64,000 nucleotides of DNA, taken from assembly GCA_035222895.1 (NCBI GenBank), contig JAVYIG010002747.1:124001-188000 (forward strand), given 5' to 3'. The DNA comes from Strongylocentrotus droebachiensis. Lineage: Eukaryota > Echinodermata > Echinoidea > Camarodonta > Strongylocentrotidae. Below, in pieces: positions 47,137 through 59,360 of the stretch. Every line of letters starts with the position of its first letter. Position 1 is the first letter of the stretch. The notes under the pieces are model-generated. The model was not told the origin of the DNA. It made no database searches and saw only the letters and a program-made list of their open reading frames with translations. A program made the position numbers and the translations under genes.

Positions 47137-48795
47137 TTACTGGTTTCAATTGGATCCAGTTGGGTAACTGGAAATATTTTCCAATCGGAACCAGATGGGT
47201 AACTGGTAAATTATCTTACTGGTTCCAGTTGAACTTCTAACTGGAACCAGTTGGGTAACTGGAAATTACTTCTAACTGGAACCAATTGGATAACTGGAAA
47301 TGATTTATAACTGGAACCATATGGAAACGTTGTATCATCCGCTCAATCTGACTTGCGTGCATAGAAAACATAAGCATTTTTCCGTGAAAAAAGTGAAGTT
47401 TTTTAAAATGTGCGTTTCTTTCCAGCATTGGGGCGCCCGGAAGTCACTCGGGTAACATTTCATAAAGTATAATATAAAAAAGACCATATGCAAATTGTCT
47501 GTACTTTTGTCGGAAAAATACATTTATCCATTGTAATGCCGTCTCTTTTTGCGTTGGAGGAGAGCAAATAGTGAGTTTCAATCATACTTTGGCCGCTCTC
47601 GCAAGCTTTCACTCGTTTCACTGTGGTCAAGCGACTTTGGGGCAAGCGGTTAATGAAAATACTAATCGTTAGCTTTCTTCTAGTATTAAACTTGTTTTGA
47701 TTGATTGTATAATTTTGTCGGAATAAAGGAAACCAAAAGGCTCGACCAATAACTTATTAGACTCTGAATTGACCTTTTGACCTTGAATTCCCTGATTCAA
47801 GCGCACTAATGACGTCATCTTTGCTAAATCGGCGTCTTTTATCGTAAAATGCGACACTTTCACAATGTTTATACATTTTTTTTTTAACTATTAGTTAGAT
47901 TTAACATATTTTTTCTGATATCACTGAAGTTTTGGGTTTTATTTAATGAGTAATTTTAAAATAAGAGCCATTTTACTGTTTTATTTTACTTGATCGTACC
48001 ATTAAAGTCGCAGGGTATAGAAAGATGCATTTTCCAACCGCGCCAAATTTAATTTACGTTCCGACATTCTGTAAAATGGATTCGTGTTGTAAAGAATCCA
48101 CTGCTTTCTGCTCCAACAAACGTTCACATGCGGAGTCGTTTATCAACTAAATTATTCAAATCTATGGATGCTTCCTAACTTCCCAGGTGTTTGTGTTGCT
48201 GTTGAAGCATTTCATTCACCTGATATCATTCTTTGTACTCCAATTGCCAGAACGCAAATTTCATTTTGGTTTTATAGTTTCAACGGAGTCGTTTATCAAA
48301 TATATGTATTTAATTTATGAATGCTTCCTCCCCAGGCGTTTGTGGTGTTCATGCATTTCATTCACCTGTTATTATTCTTTGTACTCCAATTGTTAGAATA
48401 CAAAATGCATTTTGGTTTCATAGTTTCATGCAATAATTAAGTCAATAAAAGAGTATGTTCTGCACAATAAAAACAATGTGTGTCCCTATTGTACAATGTA
48501 ATGTGTCTCCTCATTTTGTAATAGTTAATTTACCCATTCACATAATGGAACTACCTGCCCAATGAAGCCAGTGGCCTGTGACCCCTGAGCACTAAACACC
48601 GTATGGGAGTCAGTTTGTGATCAACTTCTTTTATGAGACAAATACAAGCAAACGTTTCCATATGCAGTTAAACTGGAACCAGTTAAACTCGAAATGAATT
48701 TTAACTGGAACCAATTGAGTAACTGGAAAAATTATCTTACTGGTTCCAGTTGGGTAACTGGAAATGAATGCTAACTGGAACCACGTTGGATAACT
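47137..48795. mobile_element. Element bounded by AACTGGAACCAGTT minisatellites
   Basis: Both borders (47137-47320 and 48664-48795) hold runs of TGGAACCAGTTGGGTAACTG in both orientations. The interior has a duplicated module of about 150 bp (CATTTCATTCACCTG...TTTGTACTCCAATTG) at 48205-48430, and otherwise no coding sequence. Probably a non-autonomous DNA element; exact ends are uncertain. Confidence 0.45.
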
Positions 48796-49060
48796 TACCT
48801 TCTCATATCATATTGTGCTACAAGTTTCTTTTGATGATGTGTATTCTGTTTTTTTTCGGAAGAGATGATGACACGGATATACTTTCTCATATTGTGCTAC
48901 TTAATAATGCAAGGTGGTGAAACAATCTCTCCATGTTCTATTTAGGAGAAATGGAGAAACAGTCTTAACTACTCATATTTTTCTTTTTATTTACGCTACT
49001 AAATATTGTAGAGTTTTGATGATAAGATTCATGATAAGAGATGTGATCCCTTAATTCAAC
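48796..49060. repeat. Tandem field units, resumed
   Basis: CTTACCTTCTCATAT, GTGCTACAAGTTT and GGAGAAATGGAGAAACAGTC match units of the array at 34900-37390. Confidence 0.5.
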
Positions 49061-49096
49061 ATGCATAGCGTAGATATTCGTATGCCTCAACAGATT

Positions 49097-50008
49097 GGCC
49101 CGAATTCACAAAGCAAGGTTTGAGCTCAAGGCCCGGTCACACAGGGAGGACGCATGGGGAACGCACGGCCAGCGCATTGGAAATTTGCAATTTGGGCCAG
49201 TGCGTTGTCGTTCGCTAGGCGTGCGTCATCATTCGTTACTCGTTCGTCGAGCGCGCTGGACCAACGCTGGACCAGCGCTATGCATGCGTCGTCTTCGCTG
49301 TGTGCGTCGGGATTTTTTGAGCATGCTCAAAAACGTGCGCCGAGCTCGACGCATGAATATACACGCCAAAGGCACGCCAGACATGCGCCGGAGCGCGCTA
49401 GACCAGCGCCAGACATGCGTGGAGCGCGCTAGACCAGCGCCAGACAAACGCGGAGCACACGCCCCGTATACGCACAGCGCGCTAGCTACACGCCGTGCAT
49501 TTTGTGTCAGCTCGCTAGCTTTTCCAAAATTATGACAAAAGTTAGGCACACGTTCTTTTCCGATTTCCAATGCGCTGGCCGTGCGTCGTAGAACGCGGTG
49601 CATGCGTGGACCATTCGTCCAGCGCGCTAGCAACACGCTGTGCATTCGTGGAAGTTGTTTTCATGTGCGCTCTGTGTGCGCCCTGTGTGCGCCCTGTGTG
49701 CGCCCTGTATACGCCCTGTATGCGTCCAGCGCGCTATGCATTTGGTGTCAGCTAGCTGTATAGCTTCGACAAAAGTTGGGGGCACGACAACGCACTGGCC
49801 AAAATTGCAAATTTTCCATGCGCCGGCCGTGCGTCCCCCATGCGTCCCCTCTGTGTGACCGGGCCTTTAGACCGGGTTTGAGCTCAAACCTCCTTTTGTT
49901 TCGCCAAACCTCCTTTTGTTATTTACAAACCAGGTTGTAAATAACAAAAGGAGGTTTGGCGAAACAAAAGGAGGTTTGACCTCAAAACTTGCTTTGTGAA
50001 TTCGGGCC
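49097..50008. mobile_element. Outer MITE (GGCCCGAATTCACAAAGC ends)
   Basis: The ends GGCCCGAATTCACAAAGC and GCTTTGTGAATTCGGGCC are perfect inverted repeats; inner CAAAAGGAGGTTTGGCG blocks also pair. It is interrupted by the inner MITE at 49129-49867. Confidence 0.7.
49129..49867. mobile_element. Inner MITE (AAGGCCCGGTCACACAG ends)
   Basis: Inverted ends of about 40 bp start AGGCCCGGTCACACAG. The interior is dense in GCGCTGGACCAGCGC- and GTGCGC-type short palindromes, like the Harbinger element at 31251. Long Ala/Arg-rich frames across it are artefacts of GC-rich repeats. Confidence 0.7.
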
Positions 50009-50032
50009 TTAGTGTCTGTACTTATACAGTGC

Positions 50033-50470
50033 GTCCCAGAAAAAACAAAACCGGGAATTATCGATGTTTTATCATAACTTAATCACAATTATAATCAATA
50101 AATGAACATATTTGTAAAGCTTAGATTCTCCTCCTTCATTTGAAGCAACCCATATGATGCATATTTCACGCATGCGGGATTGAAAACAATTTGAAGAGAA
50201 GGGAACCAAAAAGTCATTTGGCGGGCGGTGTCTGAATTTCAAAGAGAAAAAATCACATTTCCAGAAAGTCCATATTATGCCCTATCATATGACACCCCAA
50301 TTAGGAAAAATGAGCTAGGACTAACAAAGTTCTGTTTGTTTAAAGTAATGCTTGCATTTCCATAATTTTATTAAAAATTCATAATAACTGGCTGCCTGCC
50401 GTAGCAACAAACAGAGTTGACAAAAGACTTAACTCCGTTTCGTTGACGATCAGTCATGACAAAGAAGACG
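50033..50470. repeat. Dispersed repeat carrying the empty Harbinger site
   Basis: Starts ACAGTGCGTCCCAGAAAA and is homologous to 30893-31250 plus 33258-33305, but without the 2-kb insertion at 50401-50403. The end (GTTGACAAAAGACTTAACTC) is shared. It serves as the pre-insertion reference. Confidence 0.65.
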
Positions 50471-50635
50471 AAACTGTTCGACCCCGTACAATCACTCGTA
50501 CATGGGGTTATCAAGCTAAGAATGATCAAGTTAAGAACGAAAAAGAGAAACAAATATGTATTTTTAAAGGTTCAAGGTTCAAGTTTAATTTCCTTATTCC
50601 ATTAAAACCATACATTAGAAACATAAATAATATGA

Positions 50636-51517
50636 GCATAAGCATAATATAATTATAAGCAATTCATTACAGTAAACCCAAAATGTGGACGGGAACCGCA
50701 TAGGCCATTGCCCTTCGAGGCATAACCCTAACAAATATATAAATTGGACAATAATATGTACTACAAGCACATAATATGACTTAACAAACCAATTACAAGT
50801 TAAGTCAAACAGAATATAAACGAACACCCGAGGTGAAACAAACATTATAAATAAAAGGATAAGTTGATCAATTGCCATGACGGTAGGTGCTAATGATATA
50901 ATTTCTATGATTTCTTTTAAAAGAGTCAAGTGACGGGCAAGATTCAGTTCAACAGAAATGGAATTCCAGAGCTTTGGCCCAATGTATTTTCACAGTGGTC
51001 CTTGAGATATTATTATAATAAAAAGGAACATATATACAGGTTACTGGAATTTCTGGTTTGATATCTTTCGGCGTACATGTTATTTATAAAATATTCATTT
51101 AATACTGATGCGACCTGAGTAACATGAATATCTGAAACTTTTAGAATGTAAACTTTTTGAAAAAGAGAACCTGTCGAGGCTTAAAAATGAGAGTTTGTAT
51201 AATAACACGTATTTGCACGTTTTTGTAATAAAATAAGCCTGTTCAACGTAGAGGTTGCACAGTTTCCCACATACTATAGTACAATAAGATAAGTGGGGTA
51301 AAATCAATTTTTGTTATCAGGAAACGCGTTAGCAGGGAAACAACAAATTCATATGACCTTCGCCTTATTTTTTTTAAAAGGCCTCTATTCAACCCGTGTG
51401 GGTTCAGTGGCCTTTCGGCATGGCTGGTGTGCAATATGGCACCATACACCGGTACTCTATGTGTCGTTAGCATGATTCGTCTGAATATATAACTATTCTT
51501 TGTTCCTTAAAATATAT
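50636..51517 (-). mobile_element. LINE reverse-transcriptase 3' fragment, copy 2
   Basis: The minus strand gives LILPHLSYCTIV and further on YIGPKLWNS, classic C-terminal RT motifs, with frameshifts between. It parallels 37388-38245 base for base over most of its length, through the CCTTTCGGCATGGCTGG block. Confidence 0.7.
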
Positions 51518-52340
51518 TGTAACGAAATTTTATTACAAGTTTTTGCTCTCGTTCTCGAACCCTAATTGTCTATTCTTAGTTCTCGTTCAGTATCTCTCTC
51601 ACTCATGCGTGTATACAAAACAAATGCGACAGAAGAAATGGAGTAGGTCAATCGTGCATTTCAGTTCTATTCGTCGTTTATTACTTTTAATAATGACAAC
51701 TCGGTAGAAATCGTGCTCTCTAAACTGGCACTAAATACAGTCATGTATAGTGAATTATCATAACGCCTGCAGATTTGGAAAGCGGCAGAAAGGAGTCCGA
51801 GGAGAAGTCTCAAGAAGTGTCTAAGAAGTCCGTCTAAGAAGTCCGTCTAAGAAGTCTCGCGATTTTAGATCTCCTGGCTATATATAGGGAGCTATATTTA
51901 TACCGTTTTTTAGCATGCGCAGGCCAACCTTCCAGCAAGGACACAACCCGACCTCGAGCTAAAGGGTAGTCTAGTTCTGGACCCTATTTGATTTTTGTCG
52001 TATCAGGACATTTACCCCCTGGGCAATCACCCCCCGGTAAACTACCCCCGTAGGACGATTACCCCCCGGAAAATTACCCCCCGGAGAACTACCCCCCGAG
52101 GACAATTACCCCCCAAGGACAGTCACCCCCCGGAAAATTACCCCCCGGAGAATTACCCCCCGAGGACAACTACCCCCCCGGGGACAATTACCCCCCGAGG
52201 ACAATTACCCCCCAAGGACAACTACCCCCGAGGACAACTACCCCCGAGGACAATTACCCCCCGAGGACAACTACCCCCCGAGGACAATTATCCCACGAGG
52301 ACAACTACCCCCGAGGATAATTACCCCCTGGATACTACTG

Positions 52341-53023
52341 GTCATGGTGGCTGAGTGGTTAGAGCGCCCGCCTCATGAACGGGAGGCGCGTTTCCGTTTT
52401 ACACCCTGCCCTAGGCTTTTCTCCAATAAAATGTTACAAACCGACTGGTATTCGGAGTCTAGTCGTCCACATCTTGCCTCGGCGCTCTGCACACCACCAG
52501 AACTCTGAAAACGTCACGTAGCGCTAGCTAACTCTCTATACTAGTTGATCTTCCTAGTCGTATCATTTATTTTTATCCATTAATACGCAATACTCTAAGA
52601 GCGTGAGGATGCGTGATCAGCTCGCAAAATTTAGCCCAGCGATAACAAAACAATAATATATCGGAAAACCGTCTTGAACAAGAAGACCCTCGCATCCCCA
52701 ATTGAAATTGTACATAAGCTTTGACGTCGATATAAACAAACTTAGACTTCGGATACAGCATGTTTCGTGTAATTTCTTGCCGAAAAGCCTAGGGCAGGGT
52801 GTAAAACGGAAACGCGCGAACGGGAGGTCGTGGGTTCGAACCCGGGCCGAGTCATACCAAAGACTTATAACAATGGGACCTTCTGCCTTCTAGCTATGCG
52901 CTCAGCATATTAGATTGAAGAAGGGTAGTAATAACATATTATGTTATGCAGGGCCAGCTAGAAGAGCAGTTTTATAACTGAAGTGGCTACCATGGGTAAA
53001 TAAAACGTTATTATTATTATTAG
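52341..53023 (+). repeat. tRNA-derived SINE, interrupted
   Basis: The tRNA-Met-like head starts GGTCATGGTGGCTGAGTGG (A-box) with anticodon-loop CTCATGA, resumes after an insertion at 52818 with GTGGGTTCGAACCCGG (B-box), then the body and a (TTA)n tail ending near 53023. It is split by the 432-bp element at 52386-52817. Confidence 0.8.
52386..52817. mobile_element. Mutator-like MITE with 9-bp target duplication
   Basis: Inverted ends starting GCGCGTTTCCGTTTTACACC (about 35 bp) are flanked by a perfect 9-bp GAACGGGAG (52377-52385 and 52818-52826) generated inside the SINE head. A 9-bp duplication fits the MULE/Mutator superfamily. It has no ORF with recognisable domains. Confidence 0.8.
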
Positions 53024-55780
53024 GTGATACGTACGTAGACGTAATCACCTTTTGATTTCGTCAAGATTTTTCTTTATTGCAATGACGAACCTTCGTCATT
53101 GCCTTATTTTCGTTCACATTCTGCCCCATTAATATTCTCCTGGTTTTCCTTATCGTCCAAAAATCACATTCGTTTTGTACATAGTGCTTGTGATTCCTAG
53201 TTAGGTGCCTTCATCATATCCATTTCCTTTCAAATTTCGTAGGCATCATCTCTAGCATCTCATCAAGGTCACCTACTTTTTCGATTTTCGAAATCAGTCA
53301 TGCATGACCGTCCATGCGCCATTTTGTCCGTTTCTGGTCCATTTTAAGGCCTTTCTATCTTCCTTCTTATCTCCACTATCCTAGATCCTACAAACTTCTA
53401 ACAAATTCCTCTAGATAGTCTAAGAGGTGTTCTTTCATCTGCGATGTATAACCTGACCTTCAAAATGCCATCTTCGTACTCAAAATTCAAATCTGAAACC
53501 GACTCCGTCAAAAATCTTTAAAATTCTTGAGAAATGGACCCCTAAATAATCTAAAACTGCCATAACTTTCTCATATAATGTCCGTTTTGTATTAAAATCT
53601 CACAGTATGTTTGTCTCATAATTGCTGATAGCAATGCCCAATTTCACGCTCCAATGGCTTTGCAAAACATAAATAGCGCCCTCTAAAATTCTGGAAATTG
53701 GCTTTCTCTCAGTGGCCGTATCTCCATTATGGCTTGGCAGACCCGTACCCTTTTTTGGATTTAGATACTTGAGGATATGCCCTTTCCAGCCATATACAAA
53801 ATTATATACCCTATCACTGACCAAATTTGCGAAAATTGCCCTCCAAATTCGCCATTTTCAAGAAAATTCCGAAATAACTTCAACTTGCTCTAAAATGGCG
53901 ATCTTTATACCTACGTCGTTGAAACTTTGCAGACACATGTATCCATGAACGTGACAACTGTCTGCCAAATTTGGTAAATTTTAATAACGTCAGCGCAAAG
54001 TTATCGCTAAAAATGATGAATTTGCTATGCATTACGTAATAGCGCCTTTAATGCGTGCAGTACATTGCGTGCAGATGACAATGGTGTCAAACTGACCGCA
54101 ATGAAGTGCCCTTTCGAATGATACCAAGTATGGTATATGTTTACACAGAAAATCGTGAGTAAATCGCATTTGAACAAGGGTCACTATACGAATTCCGCCC
54201 GATTATAACACTTATCGGCCATGACGTCATTTTTTCAGACTACTTTTCGCCCCCTAAACATCGTTTTTTTTCCTTGACGCCATTTAATTTGTCCTATAAA
54301 TCTATTTTACATCACGTGTTTCGATAGGATTATCATAGAAAAAAAGAAAGTGGTTTACAATAACAACCATGAAATTCTCTTTCTAATGATACCAAATACG
54401 GCCCATAAAGAGACGTAAAGAGAGAGAGAAAAAGACAATTTAACTCAGGTCATAATACAGATCCTGTACGTTTTCCGCCCATGCATTACACGCATTGTCT
54501 ATGGGGCAAATCGGGTTCATGCTTTTGGCCCCCAGAACGATCTTGATTGCAATGACGAACATGCACCAAATCCCATTGGTTTTTGCACGCAGTGCTAATT
54601 GCGAGCCCTTTCTAGGTTCTTTCCCCTATCCCAATTTCTTTCAAACTTCGTAGGCATAGTCACTACCATCCCATCAAGGTCACTGTTGAGGCCTTTCTTT
54701 CGCCCTACCTATCTCCAATATCACAGAAGCTACAGACTTCGTACAAATTGCTCTGGATAGTCCGAAAGAAGCTCTTTCGTTTGACACGTAGAAACATGGC
54801 GTCATTGCACGCACATCGTTGTGACACGATTGCATTTCTAGTTAATGTTTTCTTCACGTTATCTATTTTTTTCTGTTGTCATGCTGAAGTGTAATATCTT
54901 TTCGTGTACGTTAAATTATTTTGAAATAGAAATTGCCTTCAAGTTATAATTTATGTACGGTGCCATCTCAAAAGAAAATAAATATCCGCTCTCTGGTAAT
55001 TCATCTCATTTGATTTTGTAACTCCAGCACAGCGTTTTTCAACCGGGGTGCCGCAAGAGAATGATTTGGAAATCGTTGATTTTGTAAAAAAATCAAATAC
55101 CAGAAACGGTTAAAATATTTAATTACATGAGAAAATAAAATTTTGAATATACTAAAGTGTCTTCCTTCCTCGCTCGCTGACAATATTTTGACAGCAAGGC
55201 CAATAAGGGCAACGGAGAGGCCCGAATATCCTCATATTCGTGTATCAAGGTCATGACCGAATATATCACTTACGTACATTCGGCGGCAAGGTGCCCGCAT
55301 ACAGTACTTTAAATAGTTTTTAGTGTATGGATTACAAACTATTTTTTTACCTGTTTGAAAATGTATTCTCCTTCTTATTCTTAGATGTGCCCATACGTGT
55401 GTGCATAGCACTTGACGAGAGCCAGAGTCATGCCAAATTAATAGTCTGTTAAGACTTTGGGATTTGGGAGAAACTTTTCATTTCTAAAGAGGGTACCGTG
55501 ACTAACAAAAAGTTAAAATAACGCTGCTCCAGAGAAATGTATTTCTATGCATTTTGAAAAGCACTGGACAATTACACATCCTTCAAACTTGCATCCTTCG
55601 TGGAAATTGAAAACCGCACTGGCGATGCATAAATTATAATAAAAGGAAATGTGTAGTAATGAGGAAGACAACGTGCTATAGAATTTGAAAGAATATGGGT
55701 TCATACAGGGGATCTTATGGGATCGTAGCCATCTCTCAATGTGTCAGATCGTCTTTTGCTATTGAATCCTGATTGTCCAC
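53024..55780. repeat. Noncoding repeat modules
   Basis: A module at about 53080-53460 (TTGCAATGACGAAC, TTTCGTAGGCAT, CCCATCAAGGTCA-like, CTCTAGATAGTC) recurs diverged at 54540-54790. The segment 53024-53050 is a near-palindrome around TACGTACGTAGACG. No coding sequence or RNA gene found to 55780. Confidence 0.45.
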
Positions 55781-56429
55781 GGGGGCAGTTGTCTTAAGGG
55801 GGGGTAATTGTCATCGGGGGAATTGTCCTCGGGGGTAATGATCATCGGGGGGTAGTTGTCCTCGGGGGGTAGTTGTCATCGGGGGATAATTTTTCTCGGG
55901 GTAATTGTCCTAGGGGGTAATTGTCCTCGGGGGGTAATTGTCCTCGGGGGGTAATTGTCCTGGGGGGTAATTGTCCTCGGGGGGTAGTTGTCCTCGGGGG
56001 GTAATTGTCCTTGGGGGGTAATTGTCCTCCGGGGGTAATTCTCCGGGGGGTAATTTTCCGGGGGGTAATTGTCCTTGGGGGGTAGTTGTCCTCGGGGGGT
56101 GATTCTCCGGGGGGTAATATTCCAGGGGGTAATTGTCCTTTGGGGGTAGTTTTCCGGGGGGTAATTTTCCGGGGGTGATTGCCCAGGGGGTAATTGTCCT
56201 AGAACCGATTTTTGTTATTCGTCGACTATAAACGTTAAGCCGATTGATGGCGCGATCCTTATTGGCGCGCTCCGTTAGATTTTACGTTAGGACACCCGCT
56301 CTTGTCCTCTTATTGTCAGTTTGTTTGCGTTTTTGATCGTATATTTCTACTTGATAGTTTAATTCTCGGAGCGGGCATATCGTTTTTAAAGTAGACTTAA
56401 TTTCAGTCGTTATTTACCTTTCTAAACTT

Positions 56430-56905
56430 CCGTTCTGTGGTTGTCTTTGTCTCCGTAGCTTTCTTCAATTCCATGGTCGTCCTTATTTCTGCAGTTGTCT
56501 TTAATTATGTGGTTATCTTTATTTCTGCAGATATCTATAATTCTGTGATTGTCTTTATTTCTGCAGATATCTTTATTCTGTGGTTTTGTCGTTATGTCTG
56601 CATTTATCTTTAATTCTGTGGTTGTCTTTATTTTTGTGATTTTGTCTTTATTTCTGAATTTATCTTTATTTCTGCAGTTGTCTTTAATTCTATGGTTTTG
56701 TCTTTATTTCTGCATTTATCTTTAATTCTGTGGTTGTCTTTATGTCTGCATTCATCTTTAATTCTGTGGTTGTCTTTATTCCTGAGTTATATTTATTTCG
56801 AAAGTTGTTTTATTTTTGTAGTGATCTTAAATTTTGATGTTGTCTTTATTTTTGCATTATCTTCATGTCTATTTCTGAATCTTTGTTTATTTCTGTCATT
56901 GTTTG
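56430..56905. repeat. Degenerate minisatellite (TCTTTATTTCTGCAG units)
   Basis: Alternating TCTTTATTTCTGCAG and TCTTTAATTCTGTGGTTG units of about 18 bp, a dimer of about 36 bp, in imperfect tandem. They create a spurious Leu/Phe-rich frame. Confidence 0.75.
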
Positions 56906-57756
56906 TTTATTTTCCGTTATTTATTCTGGCCCTTTTCGCCGCCCGCGACTTTGCGTTTTACACCCTGGCCTAGACATTTTCCCGGTAAATAGCAATGAAA
57001 CTGCTTGAATGAGTCTAGTCTACGCTCCTCGATCGGGCGCGCCAGTTCCAAATCGAATCGTACATGCACAGACGTACGTCGATGCAGCATTTATACACAC
57101 CGTACGCAGCTGCAATACTGAAGATAAAGGGAGAAGATATAGGATTTCAAGTTCAGAACAACAAGTTAAGAAGCTTGCTGCACGATGGAATTCATCGAGG
57201 ATGATGACGGAGTGGCAATGCAGACGCCTTTGCGGGTATGAATACTGTAAATCCAGTTTTGAATTGTAGTTATATGAGTACGATCAACTGTAACTGTTAG
57301 GCATCCGTAGTTAGCAAAACTAAGAGTAAGACTATTGAGTCGCTGCACAGTGTCACAGACGTCACCATATGAAATTGCACCATCCAAGTAACTACTTCGT
57401 TTTCAATAATACGTCACAATAACTTCAAGTAACAACTTGGATTGGGATATGTAAATTCTAGATGTTCGACTTTGTACAGGTAAATGATTATATTAGTGTT
57501 ACGGTAGGCCTACTGTTTTCTTGAAATTCAAACATTTTTAACTTTTCATGTTAGTTGTGCACCAGCACCACATAAATGCTTGGGAAATTTCATATTTGCA
57601 CTCGTTTCAAGCTTCAATTGCCAAGATGCAGTTTACAAGTACATGTACTAGTATATTATAAAAAATGGTGAATAAATCACAATATCTCTGTGGAGTATCT
57701 AAATAATAATTATAATATTGGATGATCAATTTTCGCGAAATACGTGAAATATTGCA

Positions 57757-58284
57757 GGGGCGGATCTAGCTTTTTGCTAAGGGGGGGGGTTTGACCAAAA
57801 TAATGACGATGCGGAGCATCGTTCACGAGCCGCGAAGCGGCGAGCCGATTTTTTTGTGGGTGTTTATTTGAACCCCGTAAGTGATGTTTTCCTGGCATCT
57901 ATTAACACAATGGAGACCATAAAAAGCAGTGCATGATAACGTCTTTTTAAATCAAGTAACAGTTAAATAAAATAATGACGATGCGGAGCATCGTCCACGA
58001 GCCGCGAAGCGGCCAGCCGGTTTTTTTTGGGGTGTTTATTTGAACCCCGTAAGTGATGTTTTCCTGGCATCTATTAACACAATGGAGACCATAAAAAGCA
58101 GTGCATGATAACGTCTTTTTAAATCAAGTAACAGTTAAATACACAGTTATATCCAGAGTTATCATGTGTTTGGTTAAGTTACCAGATGAGTTGAATATCT
58201 TCTCACAATATTTGCACTTGAAAGGGTTTCTCTCCAGCGTGCGTTCTTTTTTCTTTCTTTTTTTCTTTTTTTTCTCTTTTTTTT

Positions 58285-58315
<31 letters not shown>

Positions 58316-58380
58316 GGGCCGCCCAAGGGGGGGGGGGGGGTTTAAACCCCCTAAACCCCCCCCGTAGATCCGCGCCTGTA
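57757..58380. mobile_element. MITE with GGGGCGGATCTAG ends and a 172-bp tandem repeat
   Basis: It starts CAGGGGCGGATCTAGC and ends TAGATCCGCGCCTG. Inside, a 172-bp unit is present twice (57800-57971 and 57972-58143), each with the small hairpins GATGCGGAGCATC and GCCGCGAAGCGGC. A pyrimidine run and a G-run lie at 58245-58340. It is nested in the 3-kb element. Confidence 0.6.
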
Positions 58381-58839
58381 TTGTTACTCGCTGAAGAAAA
58401 ATATTTTCACGTATCATCCATTATTATGTGTATTCAGTTCGTTATCTCCAAAGTAAAGTGCGGTGCACGCCTCTGCGCCCATGAATCCGCCTATGTTCAG
58501 ATCTCTTTTTATCTACATGTGCATGTATTTTCAAATAAAAATTTCTTATAGTCATTTCTTGCATCTAAATCTTAACACACTGTCAAATTATCTGTTCAAA
58601 TTTCTACTATTGTTTGCTTTCACTTTTACTACATATTTCTTCTTTATATAACTATTTATGCATACACATACTCCTGTATCTTTTGTATTACTTCTCTGAC
58701 ATTGAAGGATTAGATTACCTTCACGAAAAAAAAGTATATGAATGTAAAGCAGTAAATAAAGTGCAAATGAATTCATGTAAAACTGGTGTATAATTTCCTT
58801 TATATGTTATGTGTCTGTACATTACACTAGACAAAGTGA

Positions 58840-59360
58840 TGAATGGAAAAAGAGAGAAAGAGAGGTCTTATAAACAAATATCATGAATTTAAAATGAGAA
58901 AGAGAAAAAGGGAGAGAGAGACAGAGGTCTTAGAAACAAATATGAATTCAAGAAGTGAGAAAGAGAGGGGGTCTTAGAAACAAATATCATGAATTGAGAG
59001 CTAGAGAGAGAGAGGTCTTAGAAACAAATATCAAGAAATGAGAAAGAGAGGGGGGGGGGGGGGGGTCTTAGAAACAAATATGAAGAGAGAGAGAGAGGCC
59101 TTAGAAACAAATATGAAGAGGGGGTTAATGAGAGAGAAAGAAAGAGGGGTCTGAGAAATACATACGAGAGAGAGAGTGGGTCGAGAGAGAGAGGTCTTAG
59201 AAAACAAATATGAATAGAGATGGGGGGGGGGGGGGCGGGGGAGAAATGGGTCTTAGAAAACAAATATGAAGAGAGATGAGGGGGGGGGGGGAGGTCTTAG
59301 AAAACAAATATGAAGGGAGAGGGTCAAGAGAATTAGAGAAATTAGGTCTTAGAAACAAAT
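58840..59360. repeat. GA-rich minisatellite (GGTCTTAGAAACAAATAT units)
   Basis: About eleven units combine a GAGAGAGA or G-run of variable length with GGTCTTAGAAACAAATATGA. Minus-strand frames here are artefacts. Confidence 0.85.

Larger units (their letters stand above)
52005..56200. mobile_element. Fold-back element with minisatellite arms
   Basis: Left arm 52005-52340 (GAGGACAATTACCCCC units) and right arm 55785-56200 (the inverse GGGGGTAATTGTCCTC units) are long inverted repeats. The outermost 30 bp match at 29 of 30 positions. 3.4 kb lies between. This resembles Foldback-type elements. The same unit occurs as a compact palindrome at 6990-7335. No target duplication identified. Confidence 0.6.

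Noticed and set aside
49095-49645. Overlapping Arg/Ala-rich frames on both strands
   Set aside because: They fall in GC-rich subterminal repeats of the inner MITE.
51995-52354. Pro/Thr-rich 119-codon frame
   Set aside because: It is a read-through of the ACAATTACCCCC minisatellite arm.
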